DNA from: DRYS01 sp964491605
GTDB lineage: Archaea; Thermoproteota; CALKCG01; B24; DRYS01
Assembly (NCBI GenBank): GCA_964491605.1
Contig: CAZBGY010000024.1
Coordinates: 1-11,291, forward strand
DNA length: 11,291 bases
Direction of reading: 5' to 3'
The translations under genes were made by a program, and so were the position numbers. This document shows positions 1-7,595 of the stretch, piece by piece. The stretch's first letter is position 1. Every line of letters starts with the position of its first letter. The notes under the pieces were generated by a model. The model was not told the DNA's origin. It ran no database searches and saw only the letters and a program-made list of their open reading frames with translations.

Positions 1-109
1 CCATATCGAAGGATACATTATCCACAGCAGGAAACTTTATCCTACCTAGGAATCCATAACCGAAGAATTTACTCAAATTGATAACCCTAAGCATGTACTG
101 TTCGCTCAT
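1..109 (-). CDS. Oligopeptide ABC transporter ATPase, second subunit (OppF/DppF-like), N-terminal fragment
   Basis: This is the first 36 codons of a leftward gene cut by the window edge. It reads MSEQYMLRVINLSKFFGY and continues to a VDNVSF segment. That is the usual opening of an OppF/DppF nucleotide-binding subunit: the first beta strand, a linker, then the conserved 'A(V/D)x(D/N)VSF' strand before Walker A. The ATG directly abuts the TAG stop of the upstream ATPase gene with no bases between them. A GGAGG (plus-strand cctcc at 118-122) lies 8 nt upstream, so translation is probably coupled. Opp/Dpp importers normally use two different ATPases, so this is the expected partner of the 110-1123 gene. 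Walker A and everything beyond lie outside the window, so the assignment rests on the short N-terminus and the operon position. Confidence 0.8.
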   Translation of the reverse strand, partial: MSEQYMLRVINLSKFFGYGFLGRIKFPAVDNVSFDM

Positions 110-1123
110 CTAGATGGCCTCCACTGTTTCTGAGTAAAGCCAGCATGCAGTATAGTGGCTGCTTTTAACCTCGCGTAGAGGTGGATCAGCTTTACTACAT
201 ACAGGCATTACATATGGGCATCTAGGATGGAACCTGCATCCTGGAGGCGGATTTCTAAGATCTGGCGGAGCCCCTCCAAGCCCTATCCTCTTACTCTTAT
301 CCCCGAGTCTTGGTAGAGATTCTATCAAAGCCTTCGTATATGGATGTAAAGGCTTCCAGAATATCTCGGTTGTATCGCATATCTCGACTATCTTACCTGC
401 ATACATTATAGCCATTCTATCCGATAGGACTCCGTGTACACCCATATCATGCGATACTATCACTACAGTATTCTTCAACTCCTCCTGCTTCTCTCTAAGT
501 AATGTTAGAACAATCTTTTGGTTTATAACGTCTAAAGCTGAGGAGGGCTCATCTGCAAGTACAAGGGAGGGTTCGAGGAGTAGCGCCAAGGCTATCACAA
601 CCCTCTGCCTCATCCCACCGCTTAGCTGATGGGGGAAGGCTGATAGAGCATCGATAGGTAGACCCATACTTTCAAGATACTTCCCAGCTTCTCTATATGC
701 TTCATCCTTCTCCACCCCCCTATGGATCTTAAGTATCTCGGCGAAGTGATCCTTAATCCTCATGGTAGGATTGAGGATGTTCATAGAGCTTTGAGGTATA
801 TACGATATATGCTTCCACCATACATCCCTTTGGAGGCGAATCCTATTAAGCTTCACTATATCAAACTCTTCACCCCCTCTTCCATACAGTCTGACGGAAC
901 CATCCCTTAAGATTAGAGATGACTCACGATAGCCATAGATGACTTTTATCAATGTGGATTTACCGCATCCAGATTCACCTGCTATACCGAATATCTCATC
1001 CCTACCTAGGGTAAGCGATACGCCGCTAACGGCATCCACGTAGATCTCCACCTCTTTCTGAAGCCCCATCGTCGAAAGCCTATATCCAGCTTTAAGATTT
1101 TCCGCGATCAACGACGGCTCCAT
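110..1123 (-). CDS. dppD: Oligopeptide/dipeptide ABC transporter ATP-binding protein (OppD/DppD-like)
   Basis: This is a cytoplasmic nucleotide-binding subunit that powers peptide or oligosaccharide import. The 337 aa are full length for the OppD/DppD family. Visible motifs are Walker A GESGCGKST (49-57), Q-loop Gln111 in YIPQSSMNILNP, ABC signature LSGGMRQR (167-174), Walker B LVLADEPSSALD (187-198) and switch His225. The C-terminal oligopeptide-transporter extension carries the typical PPGCRFHPRCP block, with Cys296, Cys302, Cys309 and Cys327. This Cys arrangement is seen across the family, and in some members it is proposed to bind an iron-sulfur cluster. The ATG at 1123 is supported by a GAGGTGA 6 nt upstream that overlaps the stop codon of the permease gene. 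It is the third gene of a leftward permease-permease-ATPase-ATPase operon. The family is secure. The substrate is not, because archaeal Opp/Dpp systems often import sugars. Confidence 0.95.
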   Translation of the reverse strand: MEPSLIAENLKAGYRLSTMGLQKEVEIYVDAVSGVSLTLGRDEIFGIAGESGCGKSTLIKVIYGYRESSLILRDGSVRLYGRGGEEFDIVKLNRIRLQRDVWWKHISYIPQSSMNILNPTMRIKDHFAEILKIHRGVEKDEAYREAGKYLESMGLPIDALSAFPHQLSGGMRQRVVIALALLLEPSLVLADEPSSALDVINQKIVLTLLREKQEELKNTVVIVSHDMGVHGVLSDRMAIMYAGKIVEICDTTEIFWKPLHPYTKALIESLPRLGDKSKRIGLGGAPPDLRNPPPGCRFHPRCPYVMPVCSKADPPLREVKSSHYTACWLYSETVEAI

Positions 1124-1129
1124 AGACTA

Positions 1130-1136
1130 TCACCTC
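1130..1136 (-). promoter_or_regulatory. Shine-Dalgarno site of the dppD-like gene
   Basis: The minus strand reads GAGGTGA, ending 6 nt before the ATG at 1123. It overlaps the TGA stop (1132-1130) of the upstream permease, which suggests translational coupling. It also supports 1123 as the true start. Confidence 0.75.
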
Positions 1137-2014
1137 ACTAAGCGATGCACATACTCGCTTATCCCCATAGAGATTAGGTAGAACGATACGAACGTTAAAA
1201 CCAAGGTTGCTACAGGGGTAGCTAGCCACCACCATATACCTCGGAATAGCGCATAACCCCAGTTTAAAGCCCAGTATATCATAACCCCCAACGTATTATC
1301 GTCGAGAATGGAGAGACCTAAGATAGCTAAACCAGACTCCGTACCTATCGAGAATAGTATAGTATTCGTAAAGTTTACTAGATGCCATCCCAAAACGTAA
1401 GGCATAAGCTCCCGTAGTATCACTTTAGATGTGCTCATACCTGAGAGTCTAGCCGTATGGATGAACGTCCTCTCCCTAAGGCTTAGCACCATAGATCTAA
1501 CCTGCCTCGAAGGCCAAGGCCAGGAGACTATGGAGATAAGCATACCGAGAAACGGTATAGTAAGGTATCGCTTAAGCACGGTCGTAACTACCATGAGCAA
1601 TGGGAGGCCTGGGATTATTATGAACGTATCTGTCAGAAACATGAGTATCCTATCGATAACCCCACCTCTTATCCCAGCTATGAAGCCTAGAAATAATCCT
1701 ATATGGGATGCTATCATAGCGGTTACGAAAGCTATCGTCAGAGAATTCCTTATCGAAGCGCATAGCTCCCAGAATAGATCCCTACCCATAGATGATGTAC
1801 CGAACGGATATTCGAGTGATGGCGGCCTATCCCTAGGAACTACATACCAAGTCCTAGTATTCGTAGGTGAAAAGAAGGATAGAAATCCTAGTATTAGGAG
1901 TATCGATATGATCGTAAAGCCTAGTCTAAACTTTAAGTTCCTTCTGTACAGCATGACGAAGAGTCTACCGATCCCCCCTATGAACCTCACTGCGACCGCC
2001 ATAACCCAGCTCAC
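1130..2014 (-). CDS. dppC: Oligopeptide/dipeptide ABC transporter permease, second subunit (OppC/DppC-like)
   Basis: This is an integral membrane permease of the BPD_transp_1 family, 294 aa from the GTG at 2014. Features typical of the DppC branch are an N-terminal membrane segment (about 32-49), the extracytoplasmic motif YPFGTSSMGRDLF (69-81), and a block of further transmembrane helices from about 90 to 285. A cytoplasmic EAA-type loop at about 187-205 (TARLSGMSTSKVILRELMP) docks onto the ATPase. The GTG overlaps the TGA of the upstream permease by 4 nt (GTGA). A second start, the ATG at 2002 (giving 290 aa), has an AGGTGA 8 nt upstream. It has better ribosome-binding context than the GTG, so the true start may be 2002. 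It pairs with the permease at 2011-3033 to form the channel. The usual C-terminal 'DPR'-type ending is not obvious here, which is a minor divergence. Confidence 0.94.
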   Translation of the reverse strand: MSWVMAVAVRFIGGIGRLFVMLYRRNLKFRLGFTIISILLILGFLSFFSPTNTRTWYVVPRDRPPSLEYPFGTSSMGRDLFWELCASIRNSLTIAFVTAMIASHIGLFLGFIAGIRGGVIDRILMFLTDTFIIIPGLPLLMVVTTVLKRYLTIPFLGMLISIVSWPWPSRQVRSMVLSLRERTFIHTARLSGMSTSKVILRELMPYVLGWHLVNFTNTILFSIGTESGLAILGLSILDDNTLGVMIYWALNWGYALFRGIWWWLATPVATLVLTFVSFYLISMGISEYVHRLVR

Positions 2015-3033
2015 CTATACCTGACTCTCGGATCTATCAATGGGTATAACAGATCTAGTAAATAGGTCCCTGTAGCTACACCTATCATCGAGAGGAATAG
2101 CACAGCCATGAGAGTGTATATATCGCCTGAGAATATCGCTCTATAAGCTATACTCCCCACCCCAGGATACGTGAATATAATCTCCGTGAGGAGGGCTCCT
2201 CCGAATATCCCTCCAAGCGATAGCGCTAGTACGGTGGTCTGCGGAAGAAGAATATTCCTCAGAACATACCTCTTAAGTATATGGGACCCAGGTAAGCCTC
2301 TAACCTCTGCATACCTAGTATAGTCTTCGGTAAGCGTCTGCATAGTCAGAGTCCTAGAGCTTAGGAAGGCCCATCCTAACGCACCTGGCAGTATAAGCGA
2401 CGCAGCGGGTAAGAGTGAATGCCATAATATATTGAGTACGAGTTGTAAATCGAATTTCTCAGGGATTATACTTAACCCGCCTCCCAGCGGGAATATCCGT
2501 AGGAGATATGCGAATAAGAATATGAGTATTAAAGCCATTATATAGTAGGGGATAGGATATAGCGTTATAGCGATACCTTCAAGGATTCTAGCGAACTTCC
2601 TATCTTTAAAGTATCCTGCTATCACTCCGAGTAGATTACCTGTAGTCCAGGTTATCAGCGTGGAAGCTAGGAGGAGTCCTACCGTCCATGGAAGCCTGTT
2701 GAAGACTAGTTCGCTTGCAGGCGTCGGATATGCTATAGTCGATGGGCCGAAATCGAACGCGAATACACGTCTTAAAAATATCAAGTAGCTTTCTATAGGC
2801 GATCCTCCTATACCGAATATCTCGTAGAGATTCTTACGTAGAAGGATTACTGATTCAGGATCGTAAACGGCACCTACACTAGTAATCATACCGAACAATA
2901 TATTTTCGACAGCATCTACAGGCATAGCTTTAACTATAAGGTATGTTAGAGTTACACCGCTGAAGATCGTAGCTATATATATTATCGTCCTCTCCGCTAT
3001 ATATTTAAGCACGTACTTAGAGCCTTTGATCAT
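2011..3033 (-). CDS. dppB: Oligopeptide/dipeptide ABC transporter permease, first subunit (OppB/DppB-like)
   Basis: This 340-aa membrane protein has the DppB layout. A first transmembrane helix at about 11-34 is followed by a long extracytoplasmic loop (about 35-115). Further helices start near 117 (LLLASTLITWTTGNLLGVIA), 155, 200, 265 and 308. The EAA loop is at 241-264 (YAEVRGLPGSHILKRYVLRN and following residues). The family's characteristic C-terminus DLLYPLIDPRVRYR is at 327-340. It is the first gene of the leftward transporter operon and has an ATG start at 3033. A TATA-like element is centred about 34 bp upstream, which predicts a leader of only about 7-9 nt. No clear Shine-Dalgarno is seen, in keeping with a leaderless or near-leaderless first cistron. 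The solute-binding protein gene diverges from the same intergenic region. Confidence 0.95.
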   Translation of the reverse strand: MIKGSKYVLKYIAERTIIYIATIFSGVTLTYLIVKAMPVDAVENILFGMITSVGAVYDPESVILLRKNLYEIFGIGGSPIESYLIFLRRVFAFDFGPSTIAYPTPASELVFNRLPWTVGLLLASTLITWTTGNLLGVIAGYFKDRKFARILEGIAITLYPIPYYIMALILIFLFAYLLRIFPLGGGLSIIPEKFDLQLVLNILWHSLLPAASLILPGALGWAFLSSRTLTMQTLTEDYTRYAEVRGLPGSHILKRYVLRNILLPQTTVLALSLGGIFGGALLTEIIFTYPGVGSIAYRAIFSGDIYTLMAVLFLSMIGVATGTYLLDLLYPLIDPRVRYR

Positions 3034-3060
3034 GCTATCTCTGGTATAGCAATGAAATCG

Positions 3061-3073
3061 AAAAATATATAAG
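3061..3073. promoter_or_regulatory. Shared near-palindromic TATA element between permease operon and binding-protein gene
   Basis: The 67-bp region between the divergent ATGs (3033 and 3101) holds one clear AT-rich core, aaaaatatataag. Read leftward it is CTTATATATTTTT, a good archaeal TATA box. Read rightward it is also TATA-like. Its centre (about 3067-3068) is almost exactly midway between the two start codons, about 34 bp from each. With a TSS about 25 bp from the box, both transcripts would have leaders under about 10 nt. Use in both directions is inferred, not shown. Confidence 0.6.
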
Positions 3074-3100
3074 TGTTATCTGTTCATCTTATAAACAGAG

Positions 3101-5553
3101 ATGAAAAAAGGAGTAGGATTCCATCTAACCATAATTTGTATCATAGCATTCTCGATAGCTTTAATCTCCGCGTTCACCTTCGTCCCATCGCTCCTTGTTA
3201 ACGCACAACTACCCTTACCTCCAGGCGTCCCCCGTGGAGATGTACTCGTAGCCGAGAACCATTNNNNNNNNNNNNNNNNNNNNNNNNNNNNNNNNNNNNN
3301 NNNNNNNNNNNNNNNNNNNNNNNNNNNNNNNNNNNNNNNNNNNNNNNNNNNNNNNNNNNNNNNCTACCCTTACCTCCAGGCGTCCCCCGTGGAGATGTAC
3401 TCGTAGCCGAGAACCATTGGGGTACATACATCGATATAGAGAACTTCAACTTCAAGATACCGGGTGTACCATCTACGGGAGGGAAATACTTCCAGCAGCT
3501 GGTAGGCGCCTACCTATGGTACGTCAATACGACTAATGCCGAATGGATTAACTGGCTTGCTACAGGCTACGAATACTCGGCAGACTTCAAAACGGTAAGA
3601 TTCTACCTGAGGAAAGGCGCCTACTGGAATGACGGAACTCCGTTCACGGCACACGACGTCGTATATACGATAAAGACCGCTCTAGCGACTAAGGAGTGGG
3701 GTACGAACGCCTTCGCGGTAACCTGGATAGAGGATGCAATCGCCGAGGACGATTACACGGTAAAGATAACGTTGAAGAAGCCATATCCTAGGTTCCACTA
3801 CGCCTTCACAGTCATAATCTATGGTAGCGGCTGGTGGATATGCCCTAAGCATGTATGGGAGAAGCAGGATCCTGTTAAATTCAAGTTCTATCCGCCGCTT
3901 AGTATAGGTCCATACAACCTCGTCAGCGTCGATCCAGCCGGTAACTGGCTACTCTACGAAAGAGAGGAGAATTGGTGGGCTACAAAGCTTTTCGGTTATA
4001 AACCTAGCCCCAAATGGGTTTTAGTCATCCACCACGGCCCAGATGAGAAGAAAGCTATGGCTATGATAAGACACGAGCTCGACTGCCTGAGAACACTGCT
4101 ACCCGAGGCGGTAGATATGGTTATAAAGAATAACCCCTATGTGATAGGGTGGAGGCGTGAATGGCCTCTAGCATGGCCCTTCGATGCATGCGTTAAAGGT
4201 ATAACGTTTATGCTTCACGTATACCCGTACAATATAACAGAGGTTAGAACAGCGTTAATCCATGCTATAAACTTTAAGACGATATATGAAGCGTTCAGAG
4301 GCCCAGATGGATCCCTACCGACAACCTCTGTACTACCCATAGTCAGATATATACATGCAGATAAAGATTACTATCAGCCACTTAAAGACGAGCTTATCAA
4401 GCTCGGTATGGATCCTGAGACTTGGTGGTGGAGGTATGATCCAGCCTACTCAGAGCAGCTACTCAAGAAGGTAGGATTCACGAAAGGGGCTGATGGTAAG
4501 TGGAGGCTACCGACCGGAGAGCCTTGGGTGATACATATAACTACGACGGCCGGCTTCGAGATGGAGTCTCAGAGGATAGGATTCCTAGTAGCCGATGAGT
4601 GGAGGAAGTTCGGTATAGAAGTCGTCGTAGAGCCGTGTGAATCAGGTGTATTCTCAGCTAGATATACTAAAGGTGAGGAGGAGGTTGGTACGCATTGGCC
4701 TGGCTGCTCGCTTCTAAGAGATCTCGTACCTCATATCCAGGGTTGGCATAGCAAGTATTTCGTCCCAGCAACTCCATACACTGGGTGGGCTGCATACAAA
4801 TTCCCGAGGAAAGCTGAATTAGACGCTATAATAGATGAGATGGAGGCTACACCTCCATGGGAGACTGAGAAGCTGATAGAGCTTGGTAGGAAGGCTCTAC
4901 TCATATGGGCTGAGGTTAAGCCTTGGGCAGGCTTCTTCCCGACGCCATTCTGGACTCTACAAGATACCTACGTGTGGGAGGGATGGCCCAGCTACCCAGA
5001 GAACTACTATATGGATCCGGTGAACTGGTGGGCTCAGCAGATGTTCGTAGTACTAAGACTATACCCGACTGGTAGGGTTCCGTATAGGGATGCTCTACCT
5101 AGACCTGGAGCTCCTACACCAGTAGCCGTAACCTATACGAGTGTATGGGTCTTAGAGGATATAGGATCCTTCATGGGTGCTGATGGAAGGAGTTATGGAC
5201 CGTTCAAGAAGGGTGCGTATATAACGATACCTACACCCGATGCTGAGAGGTTAGTAGCCGCAGGTGTAGCTAGCTACGAGCCTCCGGCTCTAGCAGGGCT
5301 TGCAGAGATAGGTGAAACTGTAACAGCTATAAAGGCGGATGTATCCGATCTTAAGAGTAGCGTAGCTCAGCTTAGATCATCCGTCGAAGCGCTTTCAAAA
5401 TTGGTAGCTCTAACGGATAGGGTGGACGCCCTATCGAGGGAAGTATCAGCTCTATCCGGACAGCTTTCCACCTTAACTATGGCTGTAGCTGCAGAAGCAG
5501 TAGTTATAGTTATCCTAGCATTAGGGCTTATACTAGCTTTAAGAAGAAGATAG
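3101..5553 (+). CDS. ABC transporter extracellular solute-binding protein, family 5 (one gene interrupted by an assembly gap)
   Basis: As written, the frame breaks at the N run. The 55 bp before and after the Ns are identical. Joining base 3263 to 3419 gives one uninterrupted frame of 765 aa, so I read 3101-5553 as a single intact gene. A signal peptide (KK at 2-3, hydrophobic 8-33, likely cleavage after VNA, residue 35) is followed by an SBP_bac_5 domain from about 45 to 610. The family block RKGAYWNDGTPFTAHDVV is at 119-136. Residues 628-678 resemble the small B domain of archaeal GINS51 (DGRSYGPFKKG core). A Leu/Val heptad coiled coil (about 686-740) and a transmembrane anchor (about 743-762) ending RRR follow. 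C-terminal anchoring to the outer face of the membrane is common for archaeal binding proteins. The TTG at 3772 that would begin the uninterrupted part is not a real start, because the conserved family core lies upstream in the same frame. ATG 3101 lacks a Shine-Dalgarno, as expected for a leaderless message. Ligand unknown: peptide or oligosaccharide. Confidence 0.93.
3209..3263 (+). repeat. 55-bp direct duplicate, left copy (contig-end overlap)
   Basis: This is identical base for base to 3364-3418 and ends exactly where the N run starts. It encodes residues from LPLPPGVPRGD to AENH just after the signal peptide. Most likely it is the shared end k-mer of two contigs rather than a biological repeat. 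Confidence 0.9.
3264..3363. other. Scaffold gap of 100 N
   Basis: There are exactly 100 N, the usual placeholder length, flanked by identical 55-bp sequences. The gap is very probably spurious: deleting 3264-3418 restores the binding-protein reading frame. Confidence 0.97.
3364..3418 (+). repeat. 55-bp direct duplicate, right copy (contig-end overlap)
   Basis: This begins on the first base after the N run and matches 3209-3263 exactly. Translated in the frame of the downstream gene it gives the same residues as the left copy. That is what two overlapping contig ends would give. Confidence 0.9.
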
Positions 5554-5566
5554 TTTAACCAAACCT

Positions 5567-5588
5567 TCCTATTTTTTAATTTTTTTGA
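5567..5588 (+). terminator. Oligo-T terminator after the binding-protein gene
   Basis: Two T runs, of six (5572-5577) and seven (5580-5586), start about 18 bp after the stop codon. Archaeal RNA polymerase terminates at such T-rich tracts without needing a hairpin, and I see no strong hairpin here. Confidence 0.65.
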
Positions 5589-5827
5589 TTATAACTATTC
5601 TTCACATAGTGGTAATCCGTATAGTAGAGATATCTTAGCTTAGAATAGGAAAAATTCATCTAGATAACTATATCCATCTTATAACTTCCAATAAGCTGCG
5701 AGAATGTCATCTATCTTTATCTTATTTCTAACGATTTCATCAACCCTATATTCTCCAAGTTGAGATGGAGTACGAAGATGCCTGGTACGATAGGTATGGA
5801 TAGAAGCTAATCTATGTAGTTCAAATT
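5589..5827. other. Spacer between the terminator and the HTH gene; no supported gene
   Basis: The left half is stop-rich in the frames I read and holds nothing I recognise. The right half (5679-5827) lies within a leftward open frame of 50 sense codons that begins at 5831, just inside the 3' end of the HTH gene. That frame has no ATG, GTG or TTG start and reads with a protein-like composition. It could be a chance open frame, a decayed gene end, or a frameshifted tail of the HTH gene (see findings). I found no tRNA or convincing C/D-box pattern by eye. Confidence 0.5.
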
Positions 5828-6241
5828 TTATCTAGCGATCAGCGAGGAATCCGTCAAACTACCTGTGAGTTTAGGGCATATGAAGCATAAATCTGGGTTT
5901 ACGTTTAAATCTATTTTAGCATGCCACCTACACATATATCTTCTACTCAACGCATAGAATGCTATCCTGTATATCCATAGGTGGATATCATGGAAATCTA
6001 TACGATTATCCCTTATATCTATAGCTAACTTGCTTATAGCTTCATCCAGATCGCTATAGGATGCTAGATCTATGGTCGCACCCCTCTTCATCGATAGATA
6101 TCTTGATATCGCCGAAACCGATAGACCAAGTTTTCTAGCAGCCTCCTTCTGGGTTAACCCTATATCGATAAGCTTTTCCACCAGCCTCCTCTTAATAGAT
6201 GGGATTAGATATCTGTATCCGAATTCGAATATCGAGATCAT
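5828..6241 (-). CDS. Small HTH transcriptional regulator with C-terminal cysteines (COG2522-like)
   Basis: This 137-aa protein has the layout of the archaeal predicted-regulator group COG2522. A short N-terminal helix (IPSIKRRLVEKLIDIG) is followed by a Cro/XRE-like helix-turn-helix at 28-50, LTQKEAARKLGLSVSAISRYL, with the recognition helix at about 41-49. A helical middle part and a C-terminal cluster of Cys104, Cys119 and Cys122 (CFIC) follow. Group members typically carry a Cys-x2-Cys there, which could bind metal or sense redox; that role is inference. The ATG at 6241 lies 2 nt after the TAG of the upstream DUF438 gene and lacks a clear Shine-Dalgarno. The two are therefore almost certainly co-transcribed and translationally coupled. 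It may regulate its own operon or the divergent hydrogenase-protease gene. Beyond the CxxC the C-terminus (residues 123-137) is not recognisable, and a leftward open frame continues right after the stop. Confidence 0.8.
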   Translation of the reverse strand: MISIFEFGYRYLIPSIKRRLVEKLIDIGLTQKEAARKLGLSVSAISRYLSMKRGATIDLASYSDLDEAISKLAIDIRDNRIDFHDIHLWIYRIAFYALSRRYMCRWHAKIDLNVNPDLCFICPKLTGSLTDSSLIAR

Positions 6242-6243
6242 AG

Positions 6244-7557
6244 CTATAGAACGATTACCATCTTCTTAACTTCATCTGGGTTATTCACTACATCCGTCAG
6301 ATCTTCGACTATCTCCAATACCCCAAGGTATCTTCCACTATCATCCCTAACAGCTGATACGATAACCCTAACTATCCTATCTCCAATCCTAGTCCAATAC
6401 TCTTTATAATCTGATCTACCAGCTTTCACTTCATCTACGACGTTTCTAACGAAACGTTCAAGTCTAGGCGGATGACAGTATTCGATCCTTCTACCCAATA
6501 TCGTCTTAGTTCTAGCGAACCCCCTCCTAAATATACTCTCAGAGAAGAAGACAATTCTACCGTTTTCATCAGCATATGTTATCTCGATGGGTAGATGCTT
6601 GAATAAAGCTTCCACCTCTTCCTTACTTAAGAACCCGGTTTTAAACTCTATATCACCTTCAGATCTAACTCTATACGTATCTGGGGATAACGTCGCTAAA
6701 GCTGCAGATCTAAACTCCTGAGGAAGCTTCTCTATCTGATCCTCTGCAACAACTCCACTAACCTCATACGGTAATACAGGCTTGGATCTAGGAATCCACT
6801 CTGCATCCACAGGTACCAGATATCCTATATCCCTAGCTGCTTCATGTATAGCAGCCCATTCCCCCTCGGAGAGTAGGATCCATACAGCTGGGAAGAGTAT
6901 TTTCTCCTCCCTGAAAACTAAATCCGATATCTCCCTAGCTATATCCGCAGCCTTCTCAGCTATTTTACCAGCATACTCTCTAGGATCGGCTAAACCTTTC
7001 TCCGAAAGCATATACAGTTCTCTGAGTTTAACCATAATCTGATCCTCCCTACCCCATAAAACCCTCGGAATAGCCGTTATACCCCTCCTCTCAAGGTATG
7101 GGAATATTAACATCTGGATCTTCCTATAGTGCAACCTGAGTTTTCTAAGCTCGGCTACGATATCTCTGATAGCCTTCAGATAGCCGATAGCTTCGCTTTG
7201 ATCCACTCTACTCAGAACATTAGCATACACATTCAATGATTCGGCAAACTTAACAATATACTTATTCTCACTGGAGAGGATATCCAAAGGATGACCCTTA
7301 GGTACATCCTTAAGCTCACTAGGATGTAAGGCATCCCTCAGGAGCTCTACATGCAGATCGCATAGCTTAAGGATCTCCGTGACAGGTATACCCTCCCTGA
7401 TAAGCTCCTGCTCGACTAACGGTATCTCAAACGGAGAAATACCTTTAAGAACCTCCTTAAACCTCTGCTTCAACTCTTCTATGGATTCACCTCTATGCAA
7501 GGCTTTCAACACCTCCTTCAAAGCTTCGATCTTATCTTTATCGGTAATTTTTGACAC
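6244..7557 (-). CDS. DUF438 / hemerythrin-like / PAS domain protein (COG2461-like)
   Basis: The 437-aa soluble protein has three parts. An N-terminal DUF438 domain spans about 1-80 (RGESIEELKQRFKEVLKGISPFEI and the LCDLHVELLRDALHP segment). A helical hemerythrin-like (HHE) region spans about 85-245 and carries GHP (His89), EN (97-98), His143, FPYLE (152-156) and FREEKILFP (215-223). A C-terminal PAS domain spans about 310-425. The PAS part has the family hallmark GRRIEYCHPPRLERFV (355-370), whose Cys361-His362 could sit at a cofactor site. Proteins of this group are usually seen as redox, oxygen or metal sensors. Gln148 and Glu171 occupy positions where I would expect an iron-ligand Glu and His, so a classical di-iron site may be incomplete. 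The start is GTG at 7557, with AGGTG 7 nt upstream and a TATA box about 42 bp upstream. It is the first gene of an operon with the HTH regulator. Confidence 0.88.
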   Translation of the reverse strand: MSKITDKDKIEALKEVLKALHRGESIEELKQRFKEVLKGISPFEIPLVEQELIREGIPVTEILKLCDLHVELLRDALHPSELKDVPKGHPLDILSSENKYIVKFAESLNVYANVLSRVDQSEAIGYLKAIRDIVAELRKLRLHYRKIQMLIFPYLERRGITAIPRVLWGREDQIMVKLRELYMLSEKGLADPREYAGKIAEKAADIAREISDLVFREEKILFPAVWILLSEGEWAAIHEAARDIGYLVPVDAEWIPRSKPVLPYEVSGVVAEDQIEKLPQEFRSAALATLSPDTYRVRSEGDIEFKTGFLSKEEVEALFKHLPIEITYADENGRIVFFSESIFRRGFARTKTILGRRIEYCHPPRLERFVRNVVDEVKAGRSDYKEYWTRIGDRIVRVIVSAVRDDSGRYLGVLEIVEDLTDVVNNPDEVKKMVIVL

Positions 7558-7564
7558 GTGGCAA

Positions 7565-7569
7565 CACCT
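7565..7569 (-). promoter_or_regulatory. Shine-Dalgarno site of the DUF438 gene
   Basis: The minus strand reads AGGTG, ending 7 nt before the GTG start at 7557. It supports that non-ATG start; no ATG lies near the N-terminus in frame. Confidence 0.6.
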
Positions 7570-7595
7570 AATTTAATAATAGCGTTAATATCCTC

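Noticed and set aside
1431..2024. 197-aa open frame on the plus strand
   Set aside because: It lies antisense to the DppC-like permease, which has clear family motifs. It has no recognisable domains and no start signal.
3209..3418. The 55-bp duplicate as a biological repeat or insertion target duplication
   Set aside because: The copies end exactly at the N run borders, and collapsing them repairs the reading frame. A contig overlap explains everything.
3198..3455. Open frames on the minus strand across the N run
   Set aside because: They exist only because N codons contain no stops. Their two ends are the reverse complement of the same duplicated 55 bp.
3772..3774. TTG as the start of the binding-protein gene
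   Set aside because: The same frame extends upstream through the conserved RKGAYWNDGTPF block to the signal peptide once the gap is collapsed.
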